DNA from: Gallionellaceae bacterium
GTDB lineage: Bacteria; Pseudomonadota; Gammaproteobacteria; Burkholderiales; Gallionellaceae
Reading direction: 5' to 3'
DNA length: 11,971 bases
Assembly (NCBI GenBank): GCA_021731185.1
Contig: JAKFXW010000031.1
Location: forward strand, 1-11,971
Shown in pieces: positions 7,750-11,971 of this stretch (its first letter is position 1; every line of letters begins with the position of its first letter). The notes under the pieces are model-generated. The model was given only the letters and a program-made list of their open reading frames with translations. It made no database searches and had not been told where the DNA came from. The translations under genes were made by a program, and so were the position numbers.

Positions 7750-8060
7750 CTGCCTCCGACGCTTCCGTGTTGAATTTGCAACACTTCGTGATATTGCGGG
7801 GCGTGTTTGTTGCAGGGCAGGTGGGAAAGGCGGCGGAGGGCTGGCCTCCACCGGGGGTGGAGGTTATTTGCTATTTTATCTTCCAAAGGGTACGGATCCA
7901 TAGAGAATGCTCTTGCCGCCATAGCAACAGACCTTGGAATAGGTGCTATCCTTTTCTCCCAGTTCTCAATAGCGCGTGCAGAACATCCTATCGCTTTTGC
8001 TGCCTGTTTTTGCGTGAATTTAAACATCATCCTAAATCTCATCAAGCCATTAGCGTCCAT
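7722..8060 (-). CDS. Small XRE-type helix-turn-helix protein with an altered C-terminus
   Basis: This 112-residue protein has a DNA-binding N-terminal half. Its helix-turn-helix spans about residues 8-50, with FTQKQAAKAIGCSARAIENW as the HTH core and then EKRIAPIPRSVAMAARAF. The ATG at 8058-8060 has a very good ribosome binding site, GGAAGGA (complement of 8067-8073), six bases away, which supports a real gene. Residues after about 65 (from HPRWRPALRRL on) do not look like a continued domain. The last thirty or so residues are antisense to a relic of the RegB-like kinase, so the present stop at 7722-7724 is probably not the original one. Small single-domain XRE proteins of 60-75 residues are common. 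The regulatory target is unknown; it is divergent from nothing and reads toward the PepSY gene. Confidence 0.6.
   Translation of the reverse strand: MDANGLMRFRMMFKFTQKQAAKAIGCSARAIENWEKRIAPIPRSVAMAARAFSMDPYPLEDKIANNLHPRWRPALRRLSHLPCNKHAPQYHEVLQIQHGSVGGRMSDSQIRI
7734..7820 (+). pseudogene. Relic of the N-terminus of a RegB-like sensor kinase
   Basis: The 29 codons here align without gaps to codons 2-30 of the intact kinase (9341-9427), with 67 of 87 bases and 19 of 29 residues identical. The clearest part is SDASVLNLQHFVILRGVFVA here against SDSSVLNLQRLVMLRGVFIA in the kinase. Many differences are transitions and silent third-position changes, so this copy diverged under coding constraint before it was truncated. 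The position equivalent to the kinase ATG reads TAT here. Homology ends at about 7820, and downstream bases in this frame are antisense to the XRE gene and not kinase-like. Confidence 0.7.
7845..7863. repeat. GC-rich 8-bp hairpin near the relic/XRE junction
   Basis: CCTCCACC (7845-7852) and GGTGGAGG (7856-7863) form a perfect stem with a three-base loop. It lies about 25 bp past the end of the kinase homology, inside the C-terminal part of the XRE reading frame. On the plus strand it is followed by TTATTTG, too weak a T run to call a terminator. Confidence 0.45.
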
Positions 8061-8113
8061 TTCACATCCTTCCCTGTATTAGTCATTAATGCTGCAAGAA
8101 AAATAGAATTGAT

Positions 8114-8145
8114 CCCGTAATAAAAACCCGTATTAAAGGCAACAA
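8114..8145 (-). promoter_or_regulatory. Direct repeat and weak promoter upstream of the XRE gene
   Basis: CCCGTAATA (8114-8122) and CCCGTATTA (8127-8135) are direct repeats with a 13-bp period, 54-75 bp upstream of the XRE start. On the minus strand TTGTTG (complement of 8140-8145) and TATTAC (complement of 8117-8122) are 17 bases apart and could be -35 and -10. Such an arrangement would suit autoregulation, but both hexamers are poor matches. Confidence 0.25.
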
Positions 8146-8190
8146 CACAAGCCACTCAAACGACACCTTCGGCGATATTCCTTCAATGGA

Positions 8191-9198
8191 TTAGAAAACA
8201 TGCGACAGGCCAATTATCAGTCCATAGCTCGGCACCAGATTGGTGTCGTTAACATACTGGTAGATCGGCAATTGCAGGTGGGTATACACTGCCGTACTGT
8301 GGGTGGCGTGCACGGTGATGCCAGGGGTGAGATAGACCCAGGTGCCGCCGGTGTTGGGCATGCTCTGCTTGTTGAACTCATCACGCGGCGCCTGACGCAG
8401 ATTGGTTTGCAGGCTGGCGGTGAATCTTCTTTCGTGGGCGGTGAAGTGGTGGTTTATGCCTGCGTTGAGTAACAAGGTGTTACCCATTTTATATTCAAGG
8501 CTGTTGGCAGTGGTGAGCTGGTAAGTACTGGCAATGAATACATCCCATTCATGCGGCTGAATTTGATAGGCGTAATGCAGGGAAAGTAATCCATTCCACG
8601 CGCCACTGCCGGGCATCACGGTGGGTTCGTTAATTTTGCCTTCGCTGTTGCGCAGTTTATATTCACCAGTCGGGGTCTTGACGCCCAGCCCGGCGACCAA
8701 TAGATGTCTTATGCTGGTATGCACGGCATATTTGCCAGTCAGGCGTAGATCGCCCATGCCGGAAATGCGTTCACTGGCATACTCCTCGGGGTCGGGCACA
8801 GGGTGGATAACGTCATGTTCATGATAACGGTTGTTCATGAAGGGAATGCTGACGGACAGGGCAAATTTGGGGGTGACACCATAACTGATATCGAGTTGCC
8901 CCAGTTCATTGAGGGTGCGCAGTTCGCGGTGATGACCGGCTTCAATTTCGCCCGTGGCAAAGTCAATGCCAGCGGCGAGGGCTTCATTGGTTGATTTGCT
9001 GCCGCTCTGGGGGCGATCCATGGGGATGTAGCGGTACGAAAGATCCATGATGAGCTGGCCGGGATTCGCTATGCCGTCCTGGGTGCCAGTGACCAGAAAA
9101 CAGACACCTGCGGCGCAACTCGCGTGTGCCACGGGCGCACCTGCGAACAGCCCTGCACCGACCAGAAGTGTAGCGGTAATATAAAGCGATTTCTGCAT
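8191..9198 (-). CDS. Outer-membrane beta-barrel protein, putative transporter
   Basis: This 335-residue protein is made with a signal peptide (MQKSLYITATLLVGAGLFAG... cut after AHA at about residue 26). The mature N-terminus has two cysteines in SCAAGVC (C28 and C33). The rest alternates polar and hydrophobic residues in beta-strand style and ends YGLIIGLSHVF, a classic C-terminal phenylalanine for BAM assembly. DLSYRYIPMDRPQSGS and HHRELRTLNELGQLDISYGV resemble uncharacterised proteobacterial proteins annotated as transporters, sometimes near copper or cytochrome oxidase genes; that link is from memory. A longer frame reaches 9291, but the ATG at 9196-9198 has GAGGA six bases upstream and starts the signal peptide, so it was chosen. 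The gene is divergent from the RegB-like kinase and shares its upstream region with the tandem RegA-type boxes. Confidence 0.75.
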   Translation of the reverse strand: MQKSLYITATLLVGAGLFAGAPVAHASCAAGVCFLVTGTQDGIANPGQLIMDLSYRYIPMDRPQSGSKSTNEALAAGIDFATGEIEAGHHRELRTLNELGQLDISYGVTPKFALSVSIPFMNNRYHEHDVIHPVPDPEEYASERISGMGDLRLTGKYAVHTSIRHLLVAGLGVKTPTGEYKLRNSEGKINEPTVMPGSGAWNGLLSLHYAYQIQPHEWDVFIASTYQLTTANSLEYKMGNTLLLNAGINHHFTAHERRFTASLQTNLRQAPRDEFNKQSMPNTGGTWVYLTPGITVHATHSTAVYTHLQLPIYQYVNDTNLVPSYGLIIGLSHVF

Positions 9199-9238
9199 AA
9201 GGATTCCTCTGTGTATTTTCAAGTTAACATGAGGGGTG

Positions 9239-9244
9239 ATATTA
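9239..9244 (-). promoter_or_regulatory. Candidate -10 of the outer-membrane protein gene
   Basis: TAATAT on the minus strand (complement of 9239-9244) lies about 40 bp upstream of the ATG. No good -35 precedes it, as expected for an activator-dependent promoter. The tandem boxes at 9270-9299 would cover about -38 to -67. Confidence 0.35.
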
Positions 9245-9269
9245 CAGGGGGCAGGTATTGCCTGAGAAT

Positions 9270-9284
9270 GTGACATGATGTCGC
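9270..9284 (+). promoter_or_regulatory. RegA/RegR-type binding box 1
   Basis: GTGACATGATGTCGC matches the Bradyrhizobium RegR consensus GNGRCRTTNNGNCGC, quoted from memory, at 14 of 15 positions. TGACAT and ATGTCG around one central base also give it dyad character. It lies between the divergent outer-membrane protein gene and the kinase gene, whose partner regulator carries a RegA-type DNA-binding domain. Confidence 0.6.
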
Positions 9285-9299
9285 ATGACATATTGTCGC
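9285..9299 (+). promoter_or_regulatory. RegA/RegR-type binding box 2
   Basis: ATGACATATTGTCGC directly abuts box 1 in the same orientation. It matches the same consensus at 13 of 15 positions and box 1 at 12 of 15. The exact 15-bp period places two sites nearly one and a half helical turns apart. Confidence 0.55.
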
Positions 9300-9337
9300 A
9301 TCTTGCGCGCTACGCAAAATCTGGGCACTCTATCGCC

Positions 9338-10639
9338 ATGTTGACAATCCCTCTGCTTACCTCAGATTCCTCCGTGCTGAATCTGCAACGCCTCGTGATG
9401 TTGCGGGGTGTATTTATTGCGGGGCAAATTCTGGCGGTGTGGGTGGTGAGCAGTGTGCTGGATGTATCGTTGCCATTGTTTGCCATTGGGATGATTATTG
9501 CAGCGTATGCAATACTGAATGCCTTAACCTGGTGGCGACTCAGGCTACCGCATACAGTGGTGGACGCGGAGTTATTTGGTCATTTGCTGCTGGATGTGGC
9601 GGTATTGACGGGGTTATTGTATCTGGCGGGTGGCTCGGAAAATCCGTTTGTGTCGCTGCTATTATTACCGCTCACCATTACGGTCACCGCTTTACCAGGG
9701 CGATATTCATGGGCAATGGCGCTGATTACGGTGGCCTGTTATTCATTGCTAATGGTATTTTATGTGCCCTTATCACACACCTCGATGTCACATGTTGCAG
9801 GTGATTTTGCCTTGCATGTGTTGGGTATGTGGTTCAACTTTGTGTTGAGCGTGGGTTTAATTACTTATTTTGTGATGAGAATAGGTAACACATTGCGTGA
9901 GCGTGATCGTGCCCTGGCGCAGGCGCGCGAAAACACGTTACGCGATGAGCGCCTGGTGGCATTGGGCACGCTGGCGACGGGAGCGGCGCATGAGCTGGGT
10001 ACTCCGCTGGCAACCATGGCAGTACTGACCCGGGAAATGGAGCAGGAATTTGCCAATACACCGGATGTGCGCAACAAACTGATCGTTTTGCGTGATCAGG
10101 TGATGCGCTGCAAAAGTATATTATCGACCATGGCGGCATCTGCCGGACAAGTGCGTGCCGAGTCGGGACAGAGATTTGCGCTTGATGATTATCTGCAAAA
10201 TATTCTGCAACAATGGCAGGCGATGCGACCTGCGGTGATCGTGCAATATCATGCGCACGGCACTCGCCCCGCACCGTCAATTGTCGGAGACCAAACCTTA
10301 TCTCAGGCGATCATCAATATTTTGAATAACGCGGCGGATGCGTCGCCGGATCAAGTGACGATTGATGCGCAATGGAGTGTCAACGAATTGCGCATGGAAA
10401 TTTGTGATCGTGGTGCGGGCCTCACGCCCATGACACAGGCGCGCGCCGGGCAGATGCTATTCACCACTAAAGTGCCTGACCAGATCGGAGCCGAAATTGG
10501 TGTGGGGGGATTGGGTTTGGGTCTGTTTCTCGCACACGCTACGCTGGGGCGTTTTGGTGGCAGCGTGCGGTTGAGTAACCGCGAAGGCGGCGGTGCTTGC
10601 ACATATGTTGTGTTGCCGCTCGCACAGTTGATGCCATGA
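9338..10639 (+). CDS. regB: RegB/PrrB/ActS-family redox-sensing histidine kinase
   Basis: This 433-residue membrane sensor kinase has six predicted membrane segments in residues 17-180. GGSENPF (98-104) matches the GGxxNPF ubiquinone-binding motif of RegB. The H-box is LGTLATGAAHELGTPLATMA with phospho-acceptor H218. C258 lies 40 residues later in MRCKSIL, the same spacing as His225 to the redox-active Cys265 of Rhodobacter RegB. The N-box INILNNAAD (326-334), DRGAGL (357-362) and GVGGLGLGLFLAH (388-400) complete the ATPase domain. In this family the kinase responds to quinone redox state and phosphorylates a RegA partner. A longer frame starts at 9275, but that extension covers the tandem boxes, and the kinase relic aligns from codon 2 of the shorter form. 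No strong ribosome binding site precedes either start. The stop overlaps the regulator start as ATGA. Confidence 0.88.
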   Translation: MLTIPLLTSDSSVLNLQRLVMLRGVFIAGQILAVWVVSSVLDVSLPLFAIGMIIAAYAILNALTWWRLRLPHTVVDAELFGHLLLDVAVLTGLLYLAGGSENPFVSLLLLPLTITVTALPGRYSWAMALITVACYSLLMVFYVPLSHTSMSHVAGDFALHVLGMWFNFVLSVGLITYFVMRIGNTLRERDRALAQARENTLRDERLVALGTLATGAAHELGTPLATMAVLTREMEQEFANTPDVRNKLIVLRDQVMRCKSILSTMAASAGQVRAESGQRFALDDYLQNILQQWQAMRPAVIVQYHAHGTRPAPSIVGDQTLSQAIINILNNAADASPDQVTIDAQWSVNELRMEICDRGAGLTPMTQARAGQMLFTTKVPDQIGAEIGVGGLGLGLFLAHATLGRFGGSVRLSNREGGGACTYVVLPLAQLMP

Positions 10640-11196
10640 CCGTGCATCATGAGACGCCGCTGGATTATCGCCCCAGCCTGTTGCTGGCCGATGATGATCT
10701 GGTATTTTGTCAGGTATTATCTGCGGCCCTGACCAAACGCGGGTTTATGGTGAGTGTGGCACATCATGTGGAGGCGGCATTGCATCTGGCCACGCAGGAT
10801 CCACCGGAATATGCCGTGGTTGACTTAAAAATGCCGGGACCCTCCGGCCTCGTGCTGGTAGAAAAGCTCACAGCGCTGGATAGTCATACACGGATTGTGG
10901 TACTCACGGGTTATGCCAGCATCGCTACCGCTGTTGAAGCCATCAAGCTTGGCGCAATTCATTATCTGACCAAGCCTGCGGATGCTGATGAAATTGTGCA
11001 GGCATTTCGCAGCACAGCAGGTGATCCCGCCATGTCCGTTGCAGACGCACCGCTGTCTATCGACCGGCTGGAGTGGGAGCATATTCAGAAGGTGTTGCTG
11101 GAATGCCAGAGCAATATTTCTGCCACTGCACGACGACTGGGCATGCATCGGCGCACCCTGCAGCGCAAGTTACAAAAGCGCCCAGCACATCGATGA
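10636..11196 (+). CDS. regA: RegA/PrrA/ActR-family response regulator
   Basis: This 186-residue regulator pairs a receiver domain (about 14-126) with a short Fis-type helix-turn-helix (about 145-182). The receiver has acidic D19 and D20, the phospho-acceptor D63 in VVDLKMPGPSG, T91 in VVLTGYAS, and K113 in LTKPAD. The DNA-binding end NISATARRLGMHRRTLQRKL is the near-invariant RegA-family recognition helix region, and SIDRLEWEHIQKVL precedes it as usual. The total length is about that of Rhodobacter RegA (184). The start at 10636 overlaps the kinase stop by four bases, so the two are translationally coupled; an upstream ATG at 10597 in the same frame lies inside the kinase and was rejected. 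In relatives, phosphorylated RegA controls respiration, carbon and nitrogen fixation, and often its own operon. Confidence 0.92.
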   Translation: MTVHHETPLDYRPSLLLADDDLVFCQVLSAALTKRGFMVSVAHHVEAALHLATQDPPEYAVVDLKMPGPSGLVLVEKLTALDSHTRIVVLTGYASIATAVEAIKLGAIHYLTKPADADEIVQAFRSTAGDPAMSVADAPLSIDRLEWEHIQKVLLECQSNISATARRLGMHRRTLQRKLQKRPAHR

Positions 11197-11219
11197 AGCA
11201 ACGCGGCTTGATATAGCAG

Positions 11220-11249
11220 CAAAAGAAAAGGCGGCATTGCTGCCGCCTT
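11220..11249 (-). terminator. Intrinsic terminator of the BtuB-like gene
   Basis: AAGGCGGCA (11228-11236) and TGCCGCCTT (11241-11249) form a perfect 9-bp GC-rich stem with loop TTGC. Read on the minus strand it is followed by TTTTCTTTT, so it ends transcription of the receptor gene that stops at 11269. It may also slow plus-strand transcripts from the regulator gene. Confidence 0.85.
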
Positions 11250-11268
11250 AGGTGGAGGTAAAAATAGG

Positions 11269-11971
11269 CTATTGCTGCGAACTCAACCCTATAAATACCG
11301 TGCGTCCTAAAGTGTTATAGCCATGCGCCAACATATAATCTTTGTCGAAAAGATTGTCCACGCGCATTGATAAATTTAGCCGCTGGTTAATTTTGTAATC
11401 AGCAACGAGATTCATCAACGTGTAGCTCGGCAAAGTAATCCGCGAAAAAGTCATGATGTCGCCATCCGCACGCGGGCCGCTGTGCTGGGCTTCTCCGGCC
11501 ACACGCCAGTTTTGCATTTGCTGTGCGATGCTTAGATTAGCGAAAAATTTGGCACGACGCAGCAAAGGTAAATCGGTCAATTCATCACGCGGATTTTGGC
11601 GGGTGTAGGCAGCCTTGATGGACGTGTCCGCAAATTGCCCGGCGTAGCTTAATTCAACTCCATTAATGCGTGCTGTGTTGACGTTAATAACCGTACTGAA
11701 ATCAGGACTGGTCGCGATCAAATCTCGAATGTGGTTATCAAAATAAACGACATTAAAATGTTGCTGATCGTTTGCGTAACGCAGTCCCAGCTCGCGATTT
11801 TTGGAGCGTTCTGGTTTTAGATTGGGGTTGCCAGAAAAACCAAAGGACAATGGATAATATAAATCATTAAACGTAGGTGCTTTGAATGCCGTGCTGGTAC
11901 TGGCTGTAGCACGGAGTGTGTCGGTGATTGCATAACCATAGCCCAGCAACCTGTATTGGCCTTGCCAAAAT
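11269..11971 (-). CDS. BtuB-like TonB-dependent receptor, C-terminal part (runs off the right edge)
   Basis: About 233 residues of the barrel domain are visible; the frame stays open to the window edge, where it reads FWQGQYRLLGYGYAITDTLR. STAFKAPTFNDLYYP (just after) and GNPNLKPERSKNRELGLRY match the last third of BtuB, the outer-membrane vitamin B12 receptor. RINGVELSYAG and MRVDNLFDKDYMLAHGYNTL are further BtuB-type signatures. The C-terminus ends GRTVFIGLSSQQ, three to four residues past the aromatic position usually seen last. A start codon, plug domain and any upstream cobalamin riboswitch would lie outside the window. Other TonB receptors share parts of this pattern, so B12 is likely but not certain as the substrate. 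Confidence 0.8.
   Translation of the reverse strand, partial: FWQGQYRLLGYGYAITDTLRATASTSTAFKAPTFNDLYYPLSFGFSGNPNLKPERSKNRELGLRYANDQQHFNVVYFDNHIRDLIATSPDFSTVINVNTARINGVELSYAGQFADTSIKAAYTRQNPRDELTDLPLLRRAKFFANLSIAQQMQNWRVAGEAQHSGPRADGDIMTFSRITLPSYTLMNLVADYKINQRLNLSMRVDNLFDKDYMLAHGYNTLGRTVFIGLSSQQ

Noticed and set aside
7734..8120. 128-codon plus-strand frame starting with the kinase relic
   Set aside because: After the relic it is antisense to the XRE gene, with cysteine- and histidine-rich composition unlike any domain.
8061..8190. Terminator after the outer-membrane protein gene
   Set aside because: No stable stem followed by a T run was found on the minus strand; read-through into the XRE gene is possible.
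9199..9291. N-terminal extension of the outer-membrane protein by 31 residues
   Set aside because: The internal ATG at 9196-9198 has a good ribosome binding site and begins a standard signal peptide; the extension covers the regulatory boxes and would bury the signal peptide.
9275..9337. N-terminal extension of the kinase from the ATG at 9275
   Set aside because: It runs through the tandem boxes, and the relic aligns to the kinase only from codon 2 of the shorter form. The call remains moderate because neither start has a clear ribosome binding site.
9861..10280. 139-codon minus-strand frame opposite the kinase
   Set aside because: It is antisense to the H-box region of the kinase; the proline-, cysteine- and histidine-rich translation is typical of a shadow frame.

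Overview
The window looks like a chromosomal piece of a betaproteobacterium, probably near Nitrosomonadales/Gallionellaceae or Methylophilaceae. This is inferred from protein flavour: a BPSS1780-type membrane protein, a RegB/RegA redox two-component pair and moderate GC. No rRNA, tRNA, CRISPR array or intact transposase gene was seen.

Layout, left to right. Positions 1-68 hold the apparent tail of an upstream gene. Positions 109-311 hold a MITE-like element with 26-bp imperfect terminal inverted repeats, ending 30 bp before a BPSS1780-like integral membrane protein (342-1094, +). Convergent to that is a UvrD/PcrA-type helicase (1208-3565, -). A decayed helix-turn-helix gene (3603-3764, -) lies between the helicase and a two-gene uptake operon on the minus strand. 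The operon consists of a PepSY-type inner-membrane protein (6179-7519) followed by a TonB-dependent receptor (3775-6117). Its upstream region carries a 7-7-7 dyad and a candidate promoter.

Positions 7711-8060 are a patchwork. A small XRE-type HTH gene runs on the minus strand, and its C-terminal third is antisense to a relic of the N-terminus of a RegB-like kinase. A long hairpin sits at the relic's start and a GC-rich hairpin lies just past its end. Next come an outer-membrane beta-barrel gene (8191-9198, -) and, divergent from it, a RegB-like sensor kinase (9338-10639, +) overlapping a RegA-like response regulator (10636-11196, +) by ATGA. The shared intergenic region contains two head-to-tail 15-bp sequences matching the published RegR/RegA-type box at 14/15 and 13/15 positions. 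The window ends with a BtuB-like TonB receptor (11269 to the right edge, -) closed by a strong intrinsic terminator.

How the parts may work together (inference): the kinase keeps the quinone-binding GGxxNPF motif and a cysteine 40 residues after the phospho-histidine, as in RegB, so it probably reads respiratory redox state. The tandem boxes suggest that the regulator controls both its own operon and the outer-membrane protein. The kinase relic next to the PepSY/TonB operon suggests that a second copy of this kinase locus once lay there and was lost or recombined away.
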